DNA of 64,000 nt from Rachycentron canadum (lineage: Eukaryota > Chordata > Actinopteri > Carangiformes > Rachycentridae). How positions within the stretch are numbered: the first letter of the stretch is position 1; every line of letters starts with the position of its first letter. Below the pieces are notes generated by a model. It was not told the origin of the DNA, searched no databases, and saw only the letters and a list, made by a program, of their open reading frames with translations. The stretch spans positions 7,157,706 to 7,221,705 of the forward strand of contig CM076671.1 of NCBI GenBank assembly GCA_038496675.1, written 5' to 3'. This document shows, in pieces, positions 11,801 through 24,400 of this stretch. The translations under genes and the position numbers were made by a program.

Positions 11801-14800
11801 GGAGCGCAGACTCCCCAAATCCTGCTGCAAGCTGCTAGCCCTGGTGTAAAACCACTGTGGTTGCCGCCCCTCCTCTATCAGCGCACACACATGTACATGC
11901 TTCCGGCTCGCACACACACACACACAAACATGTCCAATATGCACTCTGCACTCTGCCGTGTTGAAAGCAAATGGCTAAAATGTCTCCTGATTAGATTAGG
12001 ATGGTTTTGACAGCTGAGAGGGAGCGCTTGGCGACTCATACGCCGATAAACAGCAGCTCACCCAAATCCAGTTAAAGAGAGACAGAGTTCCCCTCCCCAG
12101 CGAGTGCAACACTGCTCCAGTCGTTGGGATTATAACCCCCCCCCCCCCCCCCCNNNNNNNNNNNNNNNNNNNNNNNNNNNNNNNNNNNNNNNNNNNNNNN
12201 NNNNNNNNNNNNNNNNNNNNNNNNNNNNNNNNNNNNNNNNNNNNNNNNNNNNNNNNNNNNNNNNNNNNNNNNNNNNNNNNNNNNNNNNNNNNNNNNNNNN
12301 NNNNNNNNNNNNNNNNNNNNNNNNNNNNNNNNNNNNNNNNNNNNNNNNNNNNNNNNNNNNNNNNNNNNNNNNNNNNNNNNNNNNNNNNNNNNNNNNNNNN
12401 NNNNNNNNNNNNNNNNNNNNNNNNNNNNNNNNNNNNNNNNNNNNNNNNNNNNNNNNNNNNNNNNNNNNNNNNNNNNNNNNNNNNNNNNNNNNNNNNNNNN
12501 NNNNNNNNNNNNNNNNNNNNNNNNNNNNNNNNNNNNNNNNNNNNNNNCTTCCCCCTTTAGCCCCCCTCCTCCTCCACAGCATCCTCCAATTCTCCTCTTC
12601 TCTCCAGTCTCATCCTCCTTTCCATCATTCATCCTCTTCAGTCTCAAGGTGCGTCTTCTCTCCTCTCCTCTCCTCTTCTCTCCTCTTCTGTTCTCTTTTC
12701 TTCTCTCCTCTCCTCTATCCTATTTCACCCTCACCTCTCCTATCGCCGACTTAATACCAGAACAAAGACATTTTCCACACTTTGTCACAAGCTATTTAGA
12801 TGGAGCAGCAGAGGTCTTTATACGCTGTTCACTTGTTGTATCCTGAGCACTAAGACCTCTTAATATTGTCTGTATCACTCTCAAGGTCAGCAGATCTTCA
12901 TGAGTTCAGCCTGTTTACTTGTCATGCTTACTTTCAGCGTTCAGAGGAAGGATGGATTATCCACATGTGGTGGCAGCTGTTTATCGTAGCGCTGTATAAA
13001 GTGTCTGTGCTGAGAAACCCATATATATGCCAACTGTTTATATTTTGGGAGGATGTAAAACATAATCACCTCTTGTCACTTCCTTGCCAAGAGTTGAGAT
13101 GTGATGAGAAGATTGATATCACTCTAATATTTGCCCTAAATGTCAAAAATTGAGGGCTGAAACTCATCCTGCCATTATTTGCCATTTCTATTTGGATTAA
13201 TTGTCCAATTTAGAAGAAATGGTAAAAAAAATTGCTCAAGTCGAGCTTCGGAAACATAATAACACATCTTCGGTTTGCTTCAGATTTAGTCTAAACAATG
13301 TAAAAAAAAACAACATGTTGGCAAAGGAGTTTTTCACGTTCTTCATATTGTTGTGTTGTGGTAGATATGCTGGTGCCTGGATGAGGATGTTCGCTTTCTG
13401 TTGTGTCTGCTCGGAGAAAGCAACGGGAAATGTCTCTCTGCTCCATTAAGCAGAGGTCACCTGTATTTTTTTTTTTTTTTTTGCACTCTGAGTGCTCCAT
13501 CATTGTGGCTTCCCTGGCTAGATGAAAGGTGCTTTGAAGATGCCCCCCCATCCCCTTCTCTCTCTCCCTCCCTCCATCACAAACATACACATGTCATGCA
13601 AACCTGCTGTAACTAAGAGCTTCTTGGGGAGATGTCTGACTCCGAACTTCACACTGCGCTGAAAAAAAACATGCATCCAAGAGTGAAACACTAAAGACAC
13701 AATACTGAAATGATGTGCGTAAATCTAAGCATTAAATATGCTGCCTGAACGTTGTTTCAAGTCTATTAGTGCACCCATCCAAACTAAAATTGACTGTGTG
13801 TAAAGGAGGTGTCAGGTTTACAACCAAATGTGTATTATTCCCTCAAACTCCGTCAGCAAATTGTGATTTAACAACTGGCAGTGTCTGTTATCAGCCTGAA
13901 GCCCACACTGTGTAAAACTGCCTCAAGGTGCTGCGTTGCCAGGCTTTGACGGCAGCTCTGATTATTACTGTGAGGCTAATGTCGTCTGATAAGGCCGCGT
14001 GTGTAATTAAGCTGTTTCCGTGGCATGTTATCTGAAGCTAGGTGAGGCTGGGCTGCCTACAGAGATGGAGCTGTTCGTCGATGAGGAGGAGGAGGAGGAC
14101 TCCTGTCTCCGGCTTTTCAAGCTTCATATCTTTGGCTTTCTCTCTTTCTTCCTCATCTGTGTTGAAATTTTTTTTTTCTTGCTCATGCATCTGTGGGTGG
14201 CTTCATCCTTCACCTTCCTCGTCGCAAACGCAACTCTTTGCATAGCTTGTACACATACCTGTTTCTTCATCCTTCACCTGTCTGTCTCTTTCTTCTCTCT
14301 GTGAAGCCAGATAAATTAGCTTCGTCTCTCCCCTCTAGCTTTTTCTCTTTGTGTCTCTACTCCTTCCACCTCTGCTCTCTACCGGGGCACTGGGAGCCCA
14401 AAGATCCCTCATGGCCAAAAGCTGCACCCCCCTGTCCTCTCCATTGAGAATAGCAGGGTGACGCGAGGGCGCTCTGCTATTCAGATCAGTGTTGAGGAAA
14501 ATGAAGCATTATCTCCCCACCCGCTCCCCTCCCTCCCCCTCGCTTTGGCCCCGTAGGCAGGTTCCCCGCTCAACTGGGATCCGCAGATGACGCCATGCTG
14601 CTCTCCAAGGAGTCTGAAATCTGGGGGCCGGAGCTCTTAGCGAGTGCATGGAAGGAGCTAAAAGCCCTGCAGGGGAGCTTAGAGAGAGGTGGGGGGGGGG
14701 TCGGGTGCTTTTTGGAGATTTTGTGAGTGTGTGTGTGTGTGTGTGTGTATTGCTCAGCCAAGCTATAGATTACCGTCTTTGTCAGCTGCGATGGCCACCG

Positions 14801-17800
14801 CTGATGAGCTCCTGCGCGGTATCATTTCGTATCGATTAGGCACTGCGACGTAAACACACACAACAGCTGTTGTGTGTGTGTGTGTGATGGCCACTGCCTA
14901 GGGCTACTGGTCATTTAGCTGTCACCTCAAAGTGCAGGCTTGGCCCGGCCCAGCAGATCAATGGGAGACACAGACGCTATAGCACACTATGGCAGGACAA
15001 GACACACACACACACGTGTGCATAGACACACACAAATACGGGCACATACACACTGTGTGAATTAAATGCCTGGCCAAAGTTTTCTTTAGATAAAAGTGCC
15101 GAGTGGGTTGCAGAATTACAAACAGCAACAACAGAGACAGCTGTAAATAAAGTCAGTAAATTTAAAGAGCGCCATCGACGTGAACAGAGTAAGAAGCCTT
15201 TTAGTTGCCCAGTTCATTGCAGGCCAGATTTCCTGTTGATGCGAGACCTGATGTGGTTGAGCCGTGCAGGGGTTTAATCAGAGCTGGTGTTACAGTGGTA
15301 TTGCATTTGCACCCTGTGAATTGAAACCAAGGCCGTCTTTATTTTTTACGTGACCGGTGGCGTTGTGCAATTTAAATAATAGCATGCAACACAAAATGAA
15401 CAAACTGTCACTTGAATGTGGGGTAACAAAAGAAGAAGGCAAAGCTGCAGAGGAGTCGGTGTGAAGTCACCCATGACATGAACGTTACTCAATTTTAAAA
15501 ATGAGTAATCAAACCTCTGCTAGATATTGAATTGGCCGAGTCATGTAATCAAAATGTCAGGTCGGCGCTGAAGAGGATTTTATTCCAATTTGTGGAAGAT
15601 GATGATGGCAATCAAAAGCTTTACTCAGAATATGCTGTCATGTGTTTCCACATGAGGAGACAACACCGCAAATGTGTAACACGTCACAATGAAACACAAT
15701 ACAGGAAGCAACAAGTGTAAAAAAAAGCCTGAGGACGAAATCCCTATTGCAGGAAAACCTTTTTTAAGAACAGTTCACGACTGTGGGGAATTTCATTCAA
15801 AAGAGAAAGTCAACACCAAGACCCTCTGTGTGTATATAACCAGGAGCTTGTTAGCTTAGCTTAGCATGGAGTCAAGCATTTCTGACCTTTATGTTCAGCT
15901 CAGCTAAACGTCAGGACATTGACATTGTTACTGTGACTTAAAATAATGACCTTTGTGGGTTTTTTTTTTTACACTGTGTCTATCAATTTAACATCTCAGT
16001 CCTAAACCAAAAATTTCTTTCCACACAACCAGCAAGGATGGTGCTGCCGGGAATCATGGGTCATATCTGAAAAGATGTGACAGCATCCCCAAACTGAGTG
16101 CATTTAACAATAGTGCTGCATCACCTCCTCCATGCTCAGGGCCCCCCTTATAGTCCTGCCCTTTTCAACCCTGCTGCATATTATTCATAGCACCTTGTCT
16201 CTATCAGAGCATCTGTAAAAACTAAACACGATCATTCTAAAATTAATGAGCCGTATCAACCCCATTACATTTATCTGTTTAGTGGTGTTTTGGGCCTTCC
16301 TTTAGGGCATTATGCATGCTCTTCTGTTCATATTTATAACCCAGGCTTTTTATTAGCGACGTAGTGGGGTGCTAACAGTTGGGAGGCAGCCTGCGCTTTG
16401 ATGGTGATGGCAGGCGGCTCGGCGCAGGCCAAATGTGAGGGGAGGTGATGTGGGGAGAGAGGATCAGCTGCCAGGCCAAGGGCCCCACGGAAGAGGGGAG
16501 GAGAGGGTGAGACGGAGAGGAGCAGAGAGAGCGAGAGAGACTTTTTTTTTTTTAAATACCTTTTTACATGAAAGCCTGAGAATGAAAAGTAGAAGTGAGT
16601 GAATAGTTCGCAGCTCGCAGCCTGTTTGCGAGAAGCGTGTCTTGTGATCAGCGAACATTTGTCACACCTGCTGTATTTTAAGCCTCACTAACCTGAGGTG
16701 TTTTCAGTTGCATTATTCAGTGTGTTCATTTTTGTGTGGGAGTGCATTTCTCCATGGGTCACCTTTCCCCTTTCATTTGCTTTTAAGCTTAATTTTTACA
16801 CGTGTATTGGTTTCTACTGGGGTAAAGGAGACAAAGAGGGGTAGAGTGAAAAGAGGACAAGATTCAAGTAATTTGATCGAAGCTGAGAAACAGCTTTTCT
16901 CACACTTATTGAAAGTCTAAGTGATTCTTCTAGAAACATGAGAAAAGCATTTCAACCAAAACCAGATTATTCTCATTAGTTTAAGGTGCAACAACTACTA
17001 CGAACAGTCAACAGCTTCCTTAATTGCTTCATTAATTTAGTTCCAATGCAATGCAGTTCAAAAATACTCCACACTTGTAGTTTCTAGCGTTGAAAAATGT
17101 CTATGTTGCTTTTCTCTCTTTTAAATCACCTCATTGTCACTGTTGTGTGTTGTCACCTTGACCTCTGGGAAATTGTTTTTTTCTTTTATTTATAGGCTAG
17201 AAGATTAAATGATTAATCCAAATAATTTTGGCATATAAATTAATAACGGAATAAGTTGCAACCTCTCTGTGGCAATAAATAAAAGTGACACAAAATCTTA
17301 ATCTTCTGCAGAGGGTAATAATCCCTCTGCTTGCAGTATTGCTGTAACTTGGATTTCATGCTTCAGCACTGAAGCCAGATCTTCGTTCAGTTTCAGGGTC
17401 AAAAAGGTCACAATAGGTTTCATACATTCAACGCGTCATGATTGATGAATATTTGAATTAACGGTGGCTGAATTCTATTTCGCTGGAGGGTCCTGCCAGC
17501 TCACTGTGACTGTCGTAGTTTTTCAGGGACGTATTTGAGACACAGGAAAGTAAAATCCTCCACAAGAGCTGGTGAGGACTTACAGTCTTGAATCTGGGTT
17601 GGAGGACAGTCCCACGTCATCCCACCAACCTGTGCTGCCAGGGCAATTTCCTCAGGCTTGAAGGTGGAGGTGGTGCTGCTTGAACAGCCACTGGATTCTC
17701 TCAGCTTATCCTGGTCTGCGTGAAGGAATCATCCTGAAAGCCTTTTAGGAAATGGACCCTGGCTTTGTGCAGAGCCAGTTCCCGTTTCCTGTCCAAATCG

Positions 17801-18389
17801 GCGTCTGTCCAAACGGAGTTGAAGCGGGCCCTTAGCGCTCCTTTATCTTGGCTATTGTGCAACACTCTTGGCTCTTGATTCCTTGACTACACAAACACAA
17901 ATGCAAGTTGCACGTTCAATTTCGTCCACGAGAGCAGCAAAGAGACTTGTTTATGCATGTTGCGTAGGTGTTCACACTAACACATACATAAGAGCTGCGT
18001 AATTATACACAGAGCTGCATAATTATGTGGCTCACACATACACACACACACATACAAACTAGCATAATTACATGCAGCCACATACAGTACATACAATATA
18101 CCCACACTATGCTACACTATACACACAGGAACCGCTGATCAACTGCATGACCTTCTCTCCAACAATGTTAATGTCACCACCTGGGGGAGGAGGGAAGGAG
18201 GGGTTGGTAATGGGGGGGTATGATGGAGCAATGGCAGGAAAGAAGGATGGAGAGAAAGAGCGCACGATAAGCTTGTCATACCTGCCACCCCCTCACCTGC
18301 AGCCTCTTTCATCCGTCTTACTTTGTCAAACATCCCGTATTCTGTAAGCGCACACACGTGCAAGTACAGTATGCATGCATGAACGCACG

Positions 18390-18442
<53 letters not shown>

Positions 18443-21400
18443 ACCCTGTGTCTTGTTGTGTCACAGCTGACACCTGAGCACATCCCGGCACATCGCCGTG
18501 GGTCGCAACCTAACATTTAGTGTGCATGAACCCTTTTTGTGTGTGTGTGTGTGTGTGTGCATGTGTGTGTGTGTGTTGCCCGCTGACAGGATCCTGTTAC
18601 GCCAAATGTCACACTTCCAAAAAGGATTCACCCCCCACAGAGAAAATGAAGTCAAGACCTTCCTCCACTCTGTCTCCCTCTCCTCTCCCCTTCACCTTGC
18701 CCCTCCATCACTCCCCTCCTCCTTCTACCTTCACTTCCACTCAGCCCCCCGCTTCCCCCTTTCTCACTTATCCGTTTCTATCCTCTTTTCCGCTCTCTTG
18801 AACTATCTCTACCTCACATGCACACACACACACTCACCTTGGTGTGCAGTCCTCAGCATTTTGCTGAATGAAGTCCCCTTCAACTGGTTGGTTTTAGTGG
18901 ATAATTAGCCCTCACCTTGGGTGAGGAGGAGCCCACAATGAGAAGAAAAAAGGAGAGAACAGGGGTGATTTTGGAGAATCGATAGGGGGTGAAGCAGAAA
19001 GAAAGAAGGAGAGCGTTGTGAGGGGGTGTGAGAGCTAGTGGACAGGTTGAAAGATACTGCTAACAGTGTTTTTCAGTACCTCGTGGAGCAGCACCATGCT
19101 ATTCCCTTCATCATGTCTCAATGCCTTCAATATTTAATTTAGCTCTCAATGAAAGAATAAAGGGGAAAAAAACCTTCTCATTTAATTCACAATTCACTGG
19201 CTGCAGCCATCAAGGAAACAGAAGAGACCTTTCAGACAGTGCATGAAAGAAGTTATTTTTTAAAGTCATCAGAGAAAGAAAAAAAAAACATAAGTGTGCA
19301 GCAGAGGGAGGAGGCACAACACATTATCCTCACTTCTCCTGTCGATGTGGTCTGGAGCAGCTCTTTAATTTGATGTCAGTATGCAAATACAGCAAACAGT
19401 CAAAAACAACTCCAAAGCCCTTTTTTGTTCCTGGAAGAAGACAACTTAGAAGAGAAATCATACTCCCTTAGCAACAGACCCCACTCCAAAAAAAAAAAAA
19501 GAAGTGTAGTCTTATTTTTAGAAGGTGCAAACAAGGGAAAGAAGGGTGCAGTGGGGGGTGGTTGCAAGATTGTAAATGTCTCTGATGTGTTCAGTCTGTA
19601 CAACCTTATCCCTTATAATGGAACTAGCTCCTATGTCTGTCAGTGCCTATTTACACACAAATGAAGTGGCGAGTAGCACGCGCCCAGTGGAGCTGCTAGC
19701 CTCCATCTCGGCTGTCAAAACGGTTTAGTGGCTACAAGCGAAACACAACGATCCCTGGGATCAAGCTGGCGCCGTCCATTCAGACATAATAGCATCATCC
19801 TTGGACATGGAGCATCTCTTTCCCTCCCTTTCTGAACATTGCCAGCTTGTTGCAAAGTAATAGACTCCTCAGGATGCCAGTTCACACAAATCGGGGAATG
19901 CAGTCTTTTATTTGCCCTCCGCGGGGAGAGGTGTTTGGAGTAATAGGGATGAAGCAGACCATAACTACAGCTGAATAAATCTTCCTATCTTGGCTCAGTG
20001 GATGCTGGCGCACACATGGTTTGTCAAAGCTCTATAAAATGTTGTTTGATAGGACTTCTCTGCAGTTTAGGACTTCTCCTCTCGCTATCCACTCGCCTCG
20101 CTTTCGTTCCGCGCTACAGCGGTCGCAATCAATCAGTGTGTAATCAGGCGTCTTGCTGGAGCTGCCAGGTAATCCGGGCTGTCTTGGAGGCTATCTGTGT
20201 ATGTGCACATGTGACAGCTGGCAGAGCTGCTAAGTTGCCTGTCTGGGTGAGTGGATGGCACCATGCAGATTTTCCATCCACAGCGTGTAAGGGCATATCA
20301 GATGATCTGATGGCTGTGGAAATGGTCAAGTGGGATTTGAGAGTGAGGATGGGCATTTTCAGTGCAGTTGCCCGAATGTGTACTTGCCTGAGCTGAATCT
20401 AAATTGAGTCTTTTCTCCCTCTCTCTCTCACAGACCTGCCTAGAACTGGAGCGTTATCTTCAGACAGAGCCCAAGCGTCTTTCTGAGCTCTTTGACCAAG
20501 ACCTGGATGGTCTTCTAACTCCGGCTTACCTGAAGGAGGATGGCGAGGAAGAGCTGGCGGCTGCTCTGCTCCCCAGCCTGCCCAGCCTTCCCGAACCTCC
20601 CAGCCCACCTCCAGTGATCCTCTGCCCAACACGGAAGAAGAACTTCCCCTCCACTGGCGCAATGAAAAGGGACCTCAAACCCAAAAGCCAGGGGGTGGAA
20701 AACGTAGAAGGGATGGAGGGAGTCCACCAGGCCCAGCTGAGCGCCGTCACCTCCCTGACACCCCCGTCATCGCCAGAACTGGGCCGCCACCTCGTCAAGC
20801 CCAACCAGACGCTGACGGCCTCAGCAGATGGGACGCTCACCCTGAAGCTGGTGGCCAGGAAGGTGGGGCTTAGCGCGGCCCGGTTGGTGGCGGCGCATGC
20901 CCTCCCTGTCCGAGTGAAGGACGAGGAGGAGGGGGCTGCGTGTGTGATCGGGGTTGGGGAGCTACCGGAGAACAAGAAGAGGATTCACCGCTGTCAGTTC
21001 AACGGCTGCAGGAAGGTGTACACCAAGAGCTCCCACCTAAAGGCTCATCAGAGGACACACACAGGTGAGAATTAGTCATATGTCTGATGGAAATTGCAGA
21101 CAGATTGATTTGATTGTTGATGACACTGAAGCAGCAATTGTATTTTTGAAAAGGAAGCTGCTCAGCTATAAGTCAGAGTGCCATTTTAATTCTAATGCCT
21201 CAGTTTTCATGATTAACACAAGGGAATAAAATGCACAGGCCTCTTTTTATGTGCAATAGTCATTTAGATTCTAGACTGGTTTCATATAATTGTGTGGAAT
21301 CACCCACACAGTTCACATTAATATACATGAATTTGTATAAATGTGCTTTTACATGGATAGAAACTGCATGGATACACAGGGTTACATGGTGTGTATATAT

Positions 21401-24400
21401 AGTTTGTGAATATAGACATAATAGTTGGTGCACTTTGCAGGTTTAATGTCAGTAAGTGGCCCTAAATGACTTTCAGCCAGGCAGCTCCGAGGACGCCTTT
21501 CTCACCAGAGGTAGCTGCTTATTGCACCTGCTGGTAATGAAATTGATTGACGCTCATCGTTGGTGACAGGTTAAAAAGACTCAATCCTGAAGCTGAATGG
21601 CTGTTACACACTAAGGAGGCCACAGCCACAATGTCGCATGGAAACTGAAAGACTAGACCTGAAAGAGCTTTCTCTGAATCTCGGTGTGCAGACTCTACTT
21701 TGTGCTCACTGCTCTCTGACTAGAGTGAGATGTACCGCAACTTTTTTTTATTATTTTGCCTTTGATGTTTTTTCTTATTCAAGTCTTTATACCGTGGGGG
21801 ACAGATTGCTTATGGGTTATTCTTTTGGTCTATGATGGGAAATAAACAGTGTAAGCATTTTTCTACAACAGAGATAAGAGAGATATCAAATGTGGGCTGT
21901 TTTGAGAGGAGACTGGTATCAACCTTTTTTTTTTCTTTTATCTCTCTCTATGGTCAGTGTGAGTGCTCCATCCATCCATCCACCCGTGTATTCACACATT
22001 CTTCCAGCTAGTCTTGTGTCTGAATTCCGAGATCTTCTGACTTGAGATAATTGAGGAAAATCCACCTGCTCCACATTCTTGGAACTAGTACAAAATGCAC
22101 ATAAAGTGATAAGGAATGTTGAAAGAAACAGCTCTGTAATGACAGAACAGACTCAAGACCCCATCCCCTCTGTGCCATATGAAAATGCCCCCATGTCAAG
22201 ATAAAAATGTGATGATTTAAGAAAGCCCACCTCTCTTATCCCTCTCTTTCTACCTAAGTACTTCTCTCTGCCAAACCAGGACAGGTCCTCCTTGTCAAGG
22301 TTCTTCTCAAGAAGGAAGGGGGGAGGGTTCAGGAGCTATAACTCTCCCGCTCTTCCATCTCAATCCCAAACCACTCAGACCCCTGTCGGGGAGCTGTCCT
22401 CCGTCTGAGTAACTGCACAGTGATGGATGGATTGACCTGGATAGGCCACCATTTCCCTGGTTTATTTCAGGCCCTCCCGTCCTCTATGCCATCTATAAGT
22501 CTAGGTCAGTGCTTCTCAATCTGGTTGTCTGATTTTGCAGTGGCAGTCATAAAAAAAACAAATAAAAAAGATAAGAAAATTAATTTCAACAGTGCATTAA
22601 AATCAAACCAAACACAGACACCAAAACACATGTTTTGGTGTCTACAGGACAGGTTCACACCAAACTTGTTTGAATTCTTTCCTGTTTCAATTTGATTTAA
22701 AATGTGAGAACAATCTCATTTAAACAATAGTGGAAATAATTGAGCTGCACTGTCTGAGAATTGCAGGTCCCCCTCCTCCCACCCCTCTACCCCCACCTCA
22801 CCTCAAGAGGCATTCAGGGCTATAATGAATATGAATATTGACACCTGATAGGCAGCCATAGCTCATGCTTGAAAATCCTTTAGAATAATGATTCAACTGT
22901 GTGGTGGACCGCCATCTGGACTGATGCTATTATATATCTGTCTCTTTATGTGTTTTAGCAGGTGGAGCTACAGCAAACAGCGTCCATCATGCTAAATGAA
23001 GTTACAGTGACTGAAATTAGATTTGTTTACCCCCCCCCCAACACCACCACCACCACCGTCTAAACTACGACACTATTTGTTTGACAGATCACAGAAGCTG
23101 TTGAACAAAGATGCTACATTTAACTTGTTTACTTGCTCTGGCTCACTTGTATTTTTTTGGGTTGGGGAGGGGGTGGGTGGTGGGTGGGGTGGGGGTGGTG
23201 AATTTGAAGAGACTTGTCAATGTCTGCGCACTCGTGTAATGAGAACATGCTGTATGTGTGATCACACCCTCGGTGGTGCTCACCACGGGTTTAGGTGTCA
23301 ACCTGACTTGGAACAAAGGGCACAGACACGCAATCATTGATTTGCCCAGTGTGGCGTGTCTACAACCCCTGTGATTAAACGCCATGCCAACTGGGCTGGC
23401 TTTGGGAAACCAGTGCCACTGATGCAGTCCCCTCATAAAACAAGCACAGGGTTTTATTGGAAGCCTGAAACTGAAACTCAGATATAATTTCAGCTATCCC
23501 ACTATTAAGCACTGAAGCATGAAAACCACAAAAAGATCCAAATATGACATTGACAGTTGATCTAATTTTGTATTGTACATTGAGTTATATCTGTCTCGAT
23601 GACCAAAATGAAAGCGCAAATGCGGGCTAGTATCAAAGTGGCAATTAGGACAATTAGCCCTGCGTGGAGCATAGCTCTACAGCTAGCAGCCATGCTGATC
23701 CAGAGTGAAGCGCCTCAAAAGCTATTGGACATAATACTATGAAGTTCATATTTAGCATTTAGCATCCGCTAGAAAAACTGAGCATGAACCTTTTCAGATC
23801 TAAATGTCATTTCAAAAACTATTGTAGAAGTAGAAGTAATGAACCATCCTCTCTGTCATTATCCAGTAACATTTAAAATTTGATATGATAATGATTTAAT
23901 GGCATATAATGTTACATATAGCACCATAACAGCCTTGTTTCCTTGAGGAACTCTTCCCCTTCAAGCTTATCATTGTCACTTAAGGTGGTTTGGATAAAAG
24001 CATCACCCAAAAAGCATCTGTCTTGTTATTCATACCGTAGGTAGGTAGAATCATCAAGGGGGAAATGTCGACATCAGATGACAAAAGACAACACAAAAGC
24101 TTAAGAAGAAGGCAGAGGAAGAGGAGAGACTGACGTGGAGCGAAACAAAGAGTAGATGAAGACAGAAGACGGGGAATGGGGGAGGTACAGTAGAGCGACC
24201 CTCTTCAGCAAAAGACAGCAGTGCCACAGGCTCCTCCATTCAGTGAGCCATTATCCTGACAAGTTTAAAGATGTCATTACTCAAATCCTCTTTTTCTTAG
24301 TTGTTATTTCCATAAATTACCAACGGAGAAAAGGCAACGATTTAATCTGGAATTAGACGGGCTGAGTTGAAATGACAGTGCCCTGTAGAGCTTTTTGTGA

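Larger units (their letters stand above)
1174..20433 (+). other. klf7: klf7 intron 1 (19.3 kb)
   Basis: The intron starts GTAGGC and ends in a CT-rich tract plus CACAG. No coding exon of another gene was recognised on either strand. It holds many microsatellites, one clear teleost interspersed repeat near 7675-7965 and a shorter relative near 15790-15885, a 394-bp assembly gap at 12154-12547, and several unique AT-rich blocks that look like enhancers (for example 10100-10330, 13920-14040 and 16140-16440). All CA/GT-derived open frames are artefacts. Confidence 0.85.

Noticed and set aside
12072..12754. Open frames of 150-216 codons near 12.1-12.7 kb
   Set aside because: They run through 394 undetermined bases and exist only because N cannot encode stops.
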